Source: Mycobacteroides sp. CBMA 271 (GTDB taxonomy: Bacteria; Actinomycetota; Actinomycetes; Mycobacteriales; Mycobacteriaceae). From it: a stretch of DNA of 64,000 bases. Shown here in pieces: positions 51,111 to 60,446 of the stretch. The stretch spans positions 682,001 to 746,000 of the forward strand of contig NZ_VTHB01000001.1 of the NCBI RefSeq assembly GCF_009729205.1. The letters run 5' to 3'. The notes under the pieces are model-generated. The model saw only the letters and a program-made list of their open reading frames with translations. It was not told the origin of the DNA and made no database searches. Numbering within the stretch: the stretch's first letter is position 1; each line of letters opens with the position of its first letter. The position numbers and the translations under genes are program-made.

Positions 51111-51920
51111 TTATCCAACTAGGCGTTCGACGTTCCTGGCCTCCATCGCACTGAACACCTTCTGCGTCACGATGACAGTGCCGATCAGACCATCCATCAT
51201 CGCGACCCGATCCGACCGGCGACGGTCCAACCAGCCACAGCACGCGGTGAAATCCGTTTCGGACTCCATGCCATTCCACAGCGGGGCTTTGTCTTTGATC
51301 CGGGTATCGATGGCGTCCTGCTCGGCACTCACCACACTCTCAAGCTCGATGGTCATGCTGCCGGCGCGGTTCAGCTTCTTGAGATCCACGATCGTGGCGT
51401 TCTTCTTGATCGGGTCAATGTCGAAGGAGGTGACGCGGAGCTCGAGACGCGAGAGCCTGCCGAGAACAGATCCGGTCGCAGAGTCGAGCTCCGAGGCTTG
51501 CTTGAGGAGGCCGGTTGCCTGCTTCGCCAGGTACAGCCGCTGCATGTGAATGTCGTACGGGAAAGGGTTGCGGCCCCAATCAACTATCGCGTCATCCTGA
51601 AGAACGCCGCCCGATTCCACGACGCTACGTTCCAGTTGTGCGAGGTCGTCTTTCATGGCTTGCATTCGCACGGAAAGCTTGCCAACGACCCGCTCGGCCA
51701 CGGAAATGACCTCGGCCTCCTCGGCCATGTTTCTCGCACTCACGCGATATGCCGCGCGAACTCGCGCGACTGATTCGCTCACCATGCCATCGAGCCCCAA
51801 AGCGATGGCGTCAAGTCGGTCGCACGTTCGTTGAGAGCTGGCTCTACGCTCCCTCAAATCTCCGGCCAACTGGGCGAACCCATGCGATGACCATTCGCGG
51901 ATAGTCGAGATATCGATCAT
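51111..51920 (-). CDS. WXG/ESX-like helical protein, paralog of the gene at 52020
   Basis: 269-aa mostly helical protein with no signal peptide. It begins MIDISTIREWSSHGFAQLAG and aligns without gaps over about 50 residues with the start of the protein at 52020 (T-I-x-x-W-x-x-x-x-F-x-x-L, then E/R-R-x-A-S-S). The W-x(4)-F start and long helical hairpin recall the N-terminal modules of mycobacterial type VII secretion substrates and toxins. Long amphipathic helices (about 25-110) suggest coiled coils. No toxin motif recognised in the C-terminal part. ATG 51920 follows GGGGGAACC. Shares an upstream element with its paralog. Confidence 0.72.
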   Translation of the reverse strand: MIDISTIREWSSHGFAQLAGDLRERRASSQRTCDRLDAIALGLDGMVSESVARVRAAYRVSARNMAEEAEVISVAERVVGKLSVRMQAMKDDLAQLERSVVESGGVLQDDAIVDWGRNPFPYDIHMQRLYLAKQATGLLKQASELDSATGSVLGRLSRLELRVTSFDIDPIKKNATIVDLKKLNRAGSMTIELESVVSAEQDAIDTRIKDKAPLWNGMESETDFTACCGWLDRRRSDRVAMMDGLIGTVIVTQKVFSAMEARNVERLVG

Positions 51921-51949
51921 GTGCGGTTCCCCCATCGATTGTGGTTCTT

Positions 51950-51988
51950 ACTAGTCCGATGAGGGCGGAACCGATTTGGTTCCATCGA
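51950..51988 (-). promoter_or_regulatory. Shared bipartite upstream element, copy 1 (ECF-sigma-like)
   Basis: On the minus strand TCGATGGAACCAAATCGG, nine variable bases, CATCGGA, one base, TAGT. It starts 68 bases before ATG 51920. GGAACC looks like an ECF-sigma -35, with CATCGG 16 bases later as the possible -10. 31 of 39 positions match copy 2. Confidence 0.6.
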
Positions 51989-52019
51989 TATTCAGTTGTG
52001 GATCAATCGATTTCGAGCC

Positions 52020-52889
52020 CTACAAACGGAGCTTTGAGATATCGATCTGATCCTCAGCCAGACGCGGAAACCTATCTGCGCTCGCTCGTTCCCGGTTCTC
52101 AAAGAGGGAAGAAGCGACGAAGAGACCGCTTGCGAGTCCGGCCAACAGCGCTGCGCGGGCTCTCCGCCGCCCGCTCAGCCAATCGGTGTCCCAAGTCGCC
52201 GCGAAAGCTCGATAAGCCTCATAGGAACTCATACCCGCCCAGGCATCGCCAAGGCTGGACAGGCCACCAGCACCTTGGTCGATTCGCTTTTGTACTTCGT
52301 CGGCACTGTTCTCAAGGCTGATCGTCGCGTTGGCGATCTCCCTGAGCGCGCGTGGATCGACGTCCAGGACTGGACTTGACCCGCCATCGCCAGCGCCGCC
52401 CTTCGACGTGCCCTGGCTGTTGATCAGTTGAAGCGCCTCAGTCATGCTCGTGTCCGCCGCTCTGGCGCTCCTCAGCATCAATACGGCGTCGCCTCGATAA
52501 TTCGCGGCGTTGCTTTCGTCCAGCGGAGTGGCTCCCGAGGGGAGTGTGATTGTTCCGTCGTCATCGTTGACGTTCGCGCCAACCTCGTTTGCCCACTTGT
52601 ACAGCCGGGCCGCCCCTGGTCGATACTCCCTCGCCAGGTCAGTTATCCGCCGGGTCAGGGGCACCAACCCGCCAATGTTTATCGACTCGGTCAGCAACTC
52701 CGCGGCGCCATTCTTGAATCGCTGGGAGTAGGCGTCGACGGTCTGGCCAGAATACGAGTCGAGCGGGCGCCGTATCTCCAACAGCCGCTCAGAGCTTCCT
52801 TCCGAGCTTGCGGCTCGTTCCGACAGACGCGTAGTCAGCATCTGAAAATCCCTCGGGTCCCATTTTTGGATTGTCCTTAGGTTGAGCAT
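52020..52889 (-). CDS. WXG/ESX-like helical protein with C-terminal hydrophobic segment
   Basis: 289-aa protein without signal peptide. Residues 1-95 form a WXG100-like helical hairpin: start LRTIQKWDPRDFQMLTTRLS, a Y-S-G turn near residue 46 in place of W-x-G, followed by V-D-A-Y-S-Q-R-F. A Gly/Ser-rich linker (about 155-175) leads to a second helical part. A hydrophobic stretch (ALLAGLASGLFVASSLF) at about 250-266 precedes a short polar tail. ATG 52889 follows GGGAGTGGAG. Same direction as its paralog, 99 bases downstream of which it does not overlap. A role as a type VII secretion substrate or partner is inferred. Confidence 0.72.
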   Translation of the reverse strand: MLNLRTIQKWDPRDFQMLTTRLSERAASSEGSSERLLEIRRPLDSYSGQTVDAYSQRFKNGAAELLTESINIGGLVPLTRRITDLAREYRPGAARLYKWANEVGANVNDDDGTITLPSGATPLDESNAANYRGDAVLMLRSARAADTSMTEALQLINSQGTSKGGAGDGGSSPVLDVDPRALREIANATISLENSADEVQKRIDQGAGGLSSLGDAWAGMSSYEAYRAFAATWDTDWLSGRRRARAALLAGLASGLFVASSLFENRERASADRFPRLAEDQIDISKLRL

Positions 52890-52922
52890 CTCCACTCCCG
52901 CCCACGCCACATCGGTTCTTTA

Positions 52923-52961
52923 ACTACTCCGATGCGCCGAGCCCCGATTTGGTTCCATCGA
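52923..52961 (-). promoter_or_regulatory. Shared bipartite upstream element, copy 2 (ECF-sigma-like)
   Basis: Same layout as copy 1: TCGATGGAACCAAATCGG, nine variable bases, CATCGGA, one base, TAGT. It starts 72 bases before ATG 52889. The 18-base block is identical in both copies and the spacing is the same. Confidence 0.6.
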
Positions 52962-53038
52962 ACTTCTGTTCGCACCCCGCCCGACCCACCACAACCCACT
53001 CAGCGGACACCGCCGTCGCCCGAAACTGAAACACGTTC

Positions 53039-53044
53039 TACTCT
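53039..53044 (+). promoter_or_regulatory. Candidate leaderless -10 element (TACTCT)
   Basis: TACTCT six bases before GTG 53051; no ribosome site. Confidence 0.5.
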
Positions 53045-53050
53045 TGTCTG

Positions 53051-53911
53051 GTGGACGTGACATACGAGGGCACCAAGAAAGAACTGGCCACCGATCAGGG
53101 GACGCTGCGCTACCACGAAGCGGGCCCAGCCGGTGAGGGTGAGCCGCTGATCCTGCTGCACGGCTCCGGACCCGGCGTGACGGGGTGGCGCAACTTCCGC
53201 GGAAATCTCGGGGTTTTCGCCGAGCATTTCCACACCTACGTCCTGGAATTCCCCGGTTTCGGCGTCAGCGACGCCGTCGAGGGCCACCCCGTGCTGACTG
53301 CCGGCGCCTCCGTCATCCGCTTCATGGACGGCCTCGGTATCGAATCCGCTGCAGTCGTCGGTAACTCGATGGGCGGCGTGGTCGGCATCAACCTGGCCAT
53401 CAAGCATCCGGACCGGATCAAGAAGCTCGTCACCATCGGCGGCGTCGGGCCCAACATCTTCAGCCCGAGCCCCAGCGAGGGCCTGCGCTTGCTGCAGGAG
53501 TTCACCGACGGCCCCGACCGCGACAAGCTCGTGCGCTGGCTCAACTCCATGGTGTGGGATCCCGCACTGGTCACCGAGGAGCTCATCGAGGAGCGCTGGG
53601 AAGCCGCCATCAACCCTGACGCACACAAGACGGCGCAGCTGATGTACGGATCCAAAGCCTTTGCGATGCAACAGAAATTCCTCGCGAACGCCGACATCGC
53701 GCCGTACTGGGCCATGATGCACAAGATCAAATGCCCCACCCTGCTCACCTGGGGCCGCGATGATCGCGTCAGCCCCCCGGACATGGCGATCGTGCCAATG
53801 CGGCTCATCCCCAACGCCGAGCTGCACATCTTCCCCAACAGCGGTCACTGGGTGATGATCGAGGCTAAGCAGGCCTTCGAGCAGACGGTCGTCGACTTCC
53901 TGAGGCGCTAA
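53051..53911 (+). CDS. Meta-cleavage-type C-C bond hydrolase (BphD/HsaD-like)
   Basis: 286-aa alpha/beta-hydrolase that resembles enzymes hydrolysing carbon-carbon bonds of ring-cleavage products. Oxyanion segment HGSGPG (residues 37-42), nucleophile Ser106 in GNSMGG, Asp in GRDDR near 236-239 and His266 in NSGHW fit the BphD/HsaD pattern rather than simple esterases. No ring-cleavage dioxygenase or other degradation gene is nearby, so its pathway is unknown. Convergent with the S10 operon. Confidence 0.85.
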   Translation: MDVTYEGTKKELATDQGTLRYHEAGPAGEGEPLILLHGSGPGVTGWRNFRGNLGVFAEHFHTYVLEFPGFGVSDAVEGHPVLTAGASVIRFMDGLGIESAAVVGNSMGGVVGINLAIKHPDRIKKLVTIGGVGPNIFSPSPSEGLRLLQEFTDGPDRDKLVRWLNSMVWDPALVTEELIEERWEAAINPDAHKTAQLMYGSKAFAMQQKFLANADIAPYWAMMHKIKCPTLLTWGRDDRVSPPDMAIVPMRLIPNAELHIFPNSGHWVMIEAKQAFEQTVVDFLRR

Positions 53912-53916
53912 CCTCT

Positions 53917-53981
53917 GCGCCGAGAATGCATCTATGCAGACAAAACGCGAGTAGCGGTCTGCATAGATGCATTCTCGGCGC
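53917..53981. repeat. Perfect 25-bp inverted repeat, 15-nt loop
   Basis: The arm 53917-53941 (begins GCGCCGAGAATGCATC) is the exact reverse complement of 53957-53981. The loop is AAAACGCGAGTAGCG. It lies 6 bases after the hydrolase stop and just before the S10 terminator of the opposite strand. No T-run on either side. It may be a bidirectional terminator, a mobile palindromic repeat or an RNA element. Confidence 0.85.
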
Positions 53982-53995
53982 GGTCGCACAACGCA

Positions 53996-54030
53996 AAAGC
54001 GCGCCGCCCCTTTCGGGAACGGCGCGCTTT
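53996..54030 (-). terminator. Rho-independent terminator of the S10 operon
   Basis: AAAGCGCGCCG and CGGCGCGCTTT pair over 11 bp around a 13-base loop. On the minus strand it is followed by TTTTGCGTT. It begins 24 bases after the rpsQ stop. Confidence 0.8.
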
Positions 54031-54053
54031 ACGCGTTTGACGTGACGTGGCCT

Positions 54054-54359
54054 TTACTTGGCTTTCTCCAAAACCTCGACCAGGCGCCACCGCTTGGTGG
54101 CCGACAGTGGCCGGGTCTCCATCAGCGAGACGCGGTCGCCGACACCGGCGTCACCGTTCTCGTCGTGGGCCTTGACCTTCGACGTGGTGCGAATGATCTT
54201 GCCGTACAGCGCGTGCCGGGCACGGGCCTCGAGCTCGACCACGATGGTCTTCTGCATCTTGTCCGAGACGACGTAGCCGATGGCGGTCTTACGACGCCCG
54301 CGGGGCTGCTCGGTGGCCGGGGTGTGCTTGGGGCCCGGGGCCTTCTTGGTGTCGCTCAC
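54054..54359 (-). CDS. rpsQ: 30S ribosomal protein S17
   Basis: 101-aa S17 (OB fold). An N-terminal extension of about 20 residues ([17 protein letters not shown]) precedes the conserved core [12 protein letters not shown]. Last gene of the S10 operon. Its start overlaps the rpmC end by 4 bases. Confidence 0.99.
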   Translation of the reverse strand: MSDTKKAPGPKHTPATEQPRGRRKTAIGYVVSDKMQKTIVVELEARARHALYGKIIRTTSKVKAHDENGDAGVGDRVSLMETRPLSATKRWRLVEVLEKAK

Positions 54360-54592
54360 TTGCTGTCCTCGCTATCGGGTCCTGCGGCCAATCCGAGCTC
54401 GCGCTCGCGCATGACCGTGTAGATGCGCGCGATCTCCTGGCGCACCGCACGCAGCCGACGGTTGTTGGCGAGCTGACCGGTGGCCATCTGGAAGCGCAGG
54501 TTGAACAGCTCTTCCTTCGACTCACGCAGCTTGGTGACCAGCTCGTCCTCGGTGCTTTCCCGCAGTTCGCCAGCGGAAATTCCCACTGCCAT
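54356..54592 (-). CDS. rpmC: 50S ribosomal protein L29
   Basis: 78-aa helical-hairpin protein near the exit tunnel, with the [16 protein letters not shown] signature. It overlaps both neighbours by 1-4 bases. Confidence 0.99.
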   Translation of the reverse strand: MAVGISAGELRESTEDELVTKLRESKEELFNLRFQMATGQLANNRRLRAVRQEIARIYTVMRERELGLAAGPDSEDSK

Positions 54593-55008
54593 CAGAACTG
54601 CTCCTCTCGTGTGATGATGCGCGCCTTGATCGGCAGCTTGTGGATCGCCCGGGTGAGGGCCTGCCGAGCAGTCGCCTCATCGGGGTAGCTCAGTTCGAAG
54701 AGCACACGGCCCGGCTTCACGTTGGCAATCCACCACTCCGGTGAACCCTTACCGGAACCCATGCGGGTCTCGGCGGGCTTCTTGGTCAGCGGGCGGTCCG
54801 GGAAGATGTTGATCCACACCTTGCCGCCACGCTTGATGTGCCGGTTGATGGCGATACGAGCGGCCTCGATCTGCCGGTTGGTGACGTACGCGTGGCCCAG
54901 CGCCTGAATGCCGTACTCACCAAAGGCAACAGTGGTACCGCCGGAGGCGGTGCCCTTCTTCTTCGGGTGGTGCTGCTTGCGGTGCTTGACCTTACGGGGA
55001 ATCAGCAT
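54592..55008 (-). CDS. rplP: 50S ribosomal protein L16
   Basis: 138-aa L16 near the peptidyl-transferase centre, full length, beginning [19 protein letters not shown], with the R-M-G-S-G-K-G motif near residue 77. Two bases from rpsC. Confidence 0.99.
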   Translation of the reverse strand: MLIPRKVKHRKQHHPKKKGTASGGTTVAFGEYGIQALGHAYVTNRQIEAARIAINRHIKRGGKVWINIFPDRPLTKKPAETRMGSGKGSPEWWIANVKPGRVLFELSYPDEATARQALTRAIHKLPIKARIITREEQF

Positions 55009-55010
55009 GT

Positions 55011-56328
<1,318 letters not shown>

Positions 56329-56332
<4 letters not shown>

Positions 56333-56610
56333 CGCCGCTTGCTCTTTCGGTCGTCCTTGATATGACCCTTGAAGGTCCGCGTCGGAGCGAATTCACCGAG
56401 CTTGTGACCGACCATCGATTCGCTGACAAAGACGGGCACGTGCTTGCGTCCGTCATGCACCGCGAAGGTGTGGCCGATGAAGTCGGGGAGGATCGTCGAC
56501 CGGCGTGACCAGGTCTTGATGACCTGCTTGCTGTTCTTCTCGTTCTGCACGTCGACCTTCTTGATCAGATGGTCGTCGACGAACGGGCCCTTCTTGAGGC
56601 TGCGTGGCAT
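56329..56610 (-). CDS. rpsS: 30S ribosomal protein S19
   Basis: 93-aa head protein, full length, beginning [15 protein letters not shown]; the [22 protein letters not shown] signature is intact. Follows rplB by 12 bases. Confidence 0.99.
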
Positions 56611-56622
56611 CGCTGGCTACTC

Positions 56623-57462
56623 CTAGCGCTTGTTCTTGCCGGTGCGCCGGCGTCGGACGATGAGCTTGTCGCTCGCCTTGTTCGGCTTGCGAGTACGGCC
56701 CTCGGGCTTGCCCCACGGGCTGACGGGGTGACGACCACCGGAGGTCTTACCCTCACCACCACCGTGCGGGTGGTCGACCGGGTTCATCACGACACCACGG
56801 ACGGTCGGGCGCTTGCCCTTCCACCGCATACGGCCGGCTTTACCCCAGTTGATGTTGCCCTGCTCGGCGTTACCCACCTCGCCAACAGTGGCGCGGCAGC
56901 GCACGTCGACACGGCGGATCTCACCGCTGGGCATACGCAGGGAGGCGTAGGCGCCTTCCTTGCCTAGCAGCTGGATACCAGTACCGGCCGAACGGGCCAG
57001 CTTGGCTCCGCCACCGGGCCGCAGCTCCACCGCGTGGATGGTGGTACCCGTGGGGATGTTGCGCATCGGCAGGTTGTTACCGGGCTTGATGTCGGCATTG
57101 GCGCCCGACTCAACCACGTCGCCCTGCGAAAGTCCCACTGGCGCAATGATGTAACGCTTCTCGCCGTCCAGGAAGTGCAGGAGTGCGATGCGCGCAGTGC
57201 GGTTGGGGTCGTACTCGATGTGCGCGACCTTGGCGTTGACGCCGTCCTTGTCGTGGCGACGGAAGTCGATCAGCCGGTAGGCACGCTTGTGGCCACCACC
57301 CTTGTGACGAGTGGTGATGCGACCGTGAGCGTTACGGCCACCAGTGCCGTGCAGCGGACGGGTCAGCGACTTCTCCGGAGTCGAGCGAGTGATCTCCGAG
57401 AAATCGGCGACGCTCGAGCCACGACGACCCGGGGTCGTCGGCTTGTATTTGCGAATAGCCAT
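56623..57462 (-). CDS. rplB: 50S ribosomal protein L2
   Basis: 279-aa core protein at the peptidyl-transferase region. It includes the R-N-A-H-G-R-I-T segment and the late [14 protein letters not shown] motif that carries the functionally important histidine. Between rplW and rpsS as usual. Confidence 0.99.
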   Translation of the reverse strand: MAIRKYKPTTPGRRGSSVADFSEITRSTPEKSLTRPLHGTGGRNAHGRITTRHKGGGHKRAYRLIDFRRHDKDGVNAKVAHIEYDPNRTARIALLHFLDGEKRYIIAPVGLSQGDVVESGANADIKPGNNLPMRNIPTGTTIHAVELRPGGGAKLARSAGTGIQLLGKEGAYASLRMPSGEIRRVDVRCRATVGEVGNAEQGNINWGKAGRMRWKGKRPTVRGVVMNPVDHPHGGGEGKTSGGRHPVSPWGKPEGRTRKPNKASDKLIVRRRRTGKNKR

Positions 57463-57487
57463 GTCTCTAGTCCTCTACTCCCCGCGA

Positions 57488-57790
57488 TTACGCGGGGGCT
57501 CCAAACAGGTCGATCGGCTTGCTACCCGGTGCCAGCGTGACGATGGCGCGCTTGGTGCTCTTGCGCTGTCCGAAACCGGTGCGGGTGCGCTTGCGCTTGC
57601 CCTGCCGGTTCGCGGTGTTCACCGAAGACACCTTGACACTGAAGATCTGCTCGATCGCGATCTTGATCTGCGTCTTGTTCGAGTCCGGGCGGACGACGAA
57701 GGTGTACACGTTGTCTTCGATCAACGAGTACGACTTCTCCGAGATCACCGGGGCCAGAATGATGTCGCGGGGGTCAGTGATGGTTGCCAT
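57488..57790 (-). CDS. rplW: 50S ribosomal protein L23
   Basis: 100-aa exit-tunnel protein that docks trigger factor and SRP, with the V-S-E-K-S-Y core and the basic [17 protein letters not shown] loop. Start overlaps the rplD stop by one base. Confidence 0.99.
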   Translation of the reverse strand: MATITDPRDIILAPVISEKSYSLIEDNVYTFVVRPDSNKTQIKIAIEQIFSVKVSSVNTANRQGKRKRTRTGFGQRKSTKRAIVTLAPGSKPIDLFGAPA

Positions 57791-58446
57791 CAGGCCGACA
57801 CCTCCTCTTTCTTCTTGGCGGCCGCGCTGATAAAGCCATTCAGCGCCTCGATGCTGAACACCACGTCGTCGGCCTTCAGCACGTCGTAGGTGTTGAGCTG
57901 GTCATAGGCGAGCACATGCACGTTCGGCAGGTTCCGGACGCTCTTGACCGAAGTCAGATCGTCGCGACCCAGCACCACCAGCAGCTGCTTGCGGTCGGTG
58001 ATCTCGGCCAGGAACGACTTCGCGCCCTTGGTCGAAGGATCCTGTCCGGCAACCAGTTCGGTGATCGCGTGGATGCGGCCGTTGCGGGCCCGATCCGACA
58101 GCGCACCGCGCAGGGCGGCAGCGATCATCTTCTTGGGGGTCCGCTGGCTGTAGTCACGCGGCTGCGGGCCGTGGACGACACCACCACCGGTGAACTGCGG
58201 GGCACGGGTCGAACCCTGACGGGCACGGCCGGTTCCCTTCTGCCGGTACGGCTTCTTGCCGCCACCGGACACCTCGCCACGACGCTTCGTGGAGTGGGTG
58301 CCCTGACGGCCGGCCGCCAACTGAGCGGTCACCACCTGGTGCAACAACGCGATATTGGCTGGGGCGTCAAACAATTCGGCCGGCAGCTCGATGGAGCCGT
58401 CCGTCTTGCCACCCGGAGCCTTGACGTCAATATTCAAAGCGCTCAT
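57790..58446 (-). CDS. rplD: 50S ribosomal protein L4
   Basis: 218-aa L4. The tunnel-lining loop [20 protein letters not shown] (near residues 72-91) is of wild-type pattern. In E. coli L4 represses the S10 operon; no comparable leader was identified here. One-base overlap with rplC. Confidence 0.99.
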   Translation of the reverse strand: MSALNIDVKAPGGKTDGSIELPAELFDAPANIALLHQVVTAQLAAGRQGTHSTKRRGEVSGGGKKPYRQKGTGRARQGSTRAPQFTGGGVVHGPQPRDYSQRTPKKMIAAALRGALSDRARNGRIHAITELVAGQDPSTKGAKSFLAEITDRKQLLVVLGRDDLTSVKSVRNLPNVHVLAYDQLNTYDVLKADDVVFSIEALNGFISAAAKKKEEVSA

Positions 58447-59099
58447 TACTTCTCACCTCGCTTGACAGCGGTGCGGACCACAACGAGGCCACCCTTACGA
58501 CCGGGGATGGCGCCCTTGATCAGTAGCACACCGTTCTCGGCATCCACCTTGTGCACCACCAGGTTCTGAGTGGTGACGCGATCGCTACCCATACGTCCGG
58601 ACATCCGGGTGCCCTTGAAGACACGGCCGGGGGTGGCGCAGCCACCGATCGATCCGGGACGACGGTGCACGGCCTGCGCACCGTGGCTGGCGCCCTGGCC
58701 GCTGAAGCCGTGACGCTTCATGGTTCCGGCGAAGCCCTTGCCCTTGGATGTTCCGGTGACGTCGACAAACGCGCCGTCACTGAAAATCTCGGCGGTCAGT
58801 TCCTGACCCACCTCGTACTCGGCGGCGGCAGCTTCGTCTTCCAGACGCAGCTCGGCCAGGTGACGACGCGGGTTGATGCCCGCGGCCGTGAACTGACCGG
58901 CGACCGGCTTGGTCACCTTACGGGGGCTGATCTCACCGAACGCGAGCTGAATGGCACTGTAGCCGTCCTGCTCGGGGGTGCGGATGCGGGTCACCACATT
59001 GGGTCCGGCCTTGACGACGGTCACCGGGACAACCCGGTTGTTGTCGTCAAACACCTGTGTCATACCCAGTTTGGTGCCCAGAATTCCTTTTCTTGCCAT
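58446..59099 (-). CDS. rplC: 50S ribosomal protein L3
   Basis: 217-aa L3. The finger approaching the peptidyl-transferase centre is complete, with Cys at position 154 ([12 protein letters not shown]). That is the wild-type residue at the site where linezolid resistance changes occur in M. tuberculosis. Confidence 0.99.
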   Translation of the reverse strand: MARKGILGTKLGMTQVFDDNNRVVPVTVVKAGPNVVTRIRTPEQDGYSAIQLAFGEISPRKVTKPVAGQFTAAGINPRRHLAELRLEDEAAAAEYEVGQELTAEIFSDGAFVDVTGTSKGKGFAGTMKRHGFSGQGASHGAQAVHRRPGSIGGCATPGRVFKGTRMSGRMGSDRVTTQNLVVHKVDAENGVLLIKGAIPGRKGGLVVVRTAVKRGEK

Positions 59100-59113
59100 G
59101 GTTTCTGGATCTC

Positions 59114-59419
59114 CTACTGAATATTCACGTCGACGCTGGCCGGCAGGTCGATGCGCATGAGCGCGTCAACCGTCTTGGGCGTCGGGTCGAGGATGTCGAT
59201 GAGCCGCTTGTGGGTACGCATCTCGAAGTGCTCGCGCGAGTCCTTGTACTTGTGCGGCGACCGGATAACGCAGTACACGTTCTTCTCGGTCGGCAGCGGC
59301 ACAGGCCCAACGACACTCGCGCCGGTACGGGTCACCGTCTCCACGATCTTGCGCGCAGAGGCGTCAATCGCCTCATGGTCATAGGCCTTAAGCCTGATGC
59401 GGATCTTCTGTCCCGCCAC
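59114..59419 (-). CDS. rpsJ: 30S ribosomal protein S10
   Basis: 101-aa S10, also NusE of the antitermination complex, beginning [20 protein letters not shown] at 59419 is used because AGGTAGGAAG lies just upstream and the longer frame is not S10-like. First gene of the S10 operon (rpsJ-rplC-rplD-rplW-rplB-rpsS-rplV-rpsC-rplP-rpmC-rpsQ). Confidence 0.99.
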
Positions 59420-59893
59420 GCTTCCTACCTCTACTGTCACTGGTCCGGGGCACGCTCTCGCGCGCAAACCCGATACCGCCGCTGTTTACCTGTCTTAGTT
59501 CACCGACCCCCGCGGTCGGGCGTGTCGCCCTCGCGCGCAGTCGTCCGCGTCGAAAATTCTCGTCGCTTGGACCGGGCCGACGCGCCCGTAAGGGCGCTAG
59601 TGGTTCGCCGTCCCCGTTCGCGCGCCGTCTAACAGCGTCGCAACCGGTTCACGGCAACCCGAACAGTATGCCTCATCTCGCGTCATGCGCCAAATCCCTG
59701 CAACCGGCATGACGGCGACGCGGTGCGATGCACCTGACCTGCTGTTCTGAAGCCGCCTGAGATCGCGGTACGAAGACCAATACAGGAGGATTCGCGCGGC
59801 GCAGTCGCGCTCCGATAGAGGGCGTTCGTTCTTGCGGCCCCAGCCCGTTCTATCCGGCAAGGCGCCAGTTGACCGGACGACGTCAACACGAAT
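59420..59893. other. Upstream region of the S10 operon, no supported gene
   Basis: About 475 bases between rpsJ and the DUF4442 gene. It should hold the S10 promoter and leader, but no -35/-10 pair stood out by eye. A minus-strand open frame (59597-59935) is not convincing as a gene. Confidence 0.5.
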
Positions 59894-59911
59894 CTTACTT
59901 TCGAGTAAGGT
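59894..59911 (+). promoter_or_regulatory. Palindrome overlapping a leaderless -10 element
   Basis: CTTACT-TTCG-AGTAAG (59894-59909) is an inverted repeat typical of a TetR-type operator. Its right arm overlaps TAAGGT (59906-59911), which lies seven bases before GTG 59919. Binding there would block transcription. Confidence 0.5.
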
Positions 59912-59918
59912 ACGTGCC

Positions 59919-60389
59919 GTGAGCGCATCTCCCACCTACAAGATCTGGCAGCGTCTGCAGAACAAGCCCGGCGGCTCCGCCCTGTTCTCCGCCGCCATGA
60001 TGGCCCGTGTCCCCTACTTCGCCTCGGTGGTGCCGCACGTGCACCGGATGGAGCCGGGCTACTGCGAGGTGACCGCCCCCAAGTGGTACTTCGTCTACAA
60101 CCACATCAAGACCTTCCATGCCATCGCGGCGTGCAACCTGGCCGAGGTCGCGATGGGGATGCTGATGGAGGCCACCACCCCGTCATCGCATCGCTGGATC
60201 CCCAAGGCGATGAACGTCCAGTACCTCGGCAAAGCGACGACTTCACTGCGCGCGGTTGCCAAGCTGGAGGGCCTCGACTTCGCCTCGATCACCGAGGGCA
60301 CCGACGTCGTCGTGCCGATCAGCATCACCGACCGCGACGGCAAGGAAGTAGTGAAGGCCGAGATCACCACCTGGGTGACGCCCGCCTAG
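59919..60389 (+). CDS. DUF4442 hotdog-fold protein
   Basis: 156-aa soluble protein with a hotdog thioesterase-like fold of the DUF4442 family; probable acyl-CoA or acyl thioester binding. Segments Y-N-H-I-K-T-F-H-A-I-A-A-C-N near residues 65-78 and E-A-T-T-P-S-S-H-R-W near 91-100 are family-typical. The GTG has no ribosome site and is probably leaderless. The operator-like palindrome suggests control by a repressor responding to a lipid or acyl-CoA. Confidence 0.85.
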   Translation: MSASPTYKIWQRLQNKPGGSALFSAAMMARVPYFASVVPHVHRMEPGYCEVTAPKWYFVYNHIKTFHAIAACNLAEVAMGMLMEATTPSSHRWIPKAMNVQYLGKATTSLRAVAKLEGLDFASITEGTDVVVPISITDRDGKEVVKAEITTWVTPA

Positions 60390-60446
60390 TCGTCAGATTT
60401 GGTCGTTAGGGCCAAATCTATGGTGCGCCGCGCGCACACTGCGGCC

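Noticed and set aside
59597..59935. Minus-strand open frame of 112 codons upstream of rpsJ
   Set aside because: It covers the probable S10 promoter region and the DUF4442 operator, with no ribosome site and no family.
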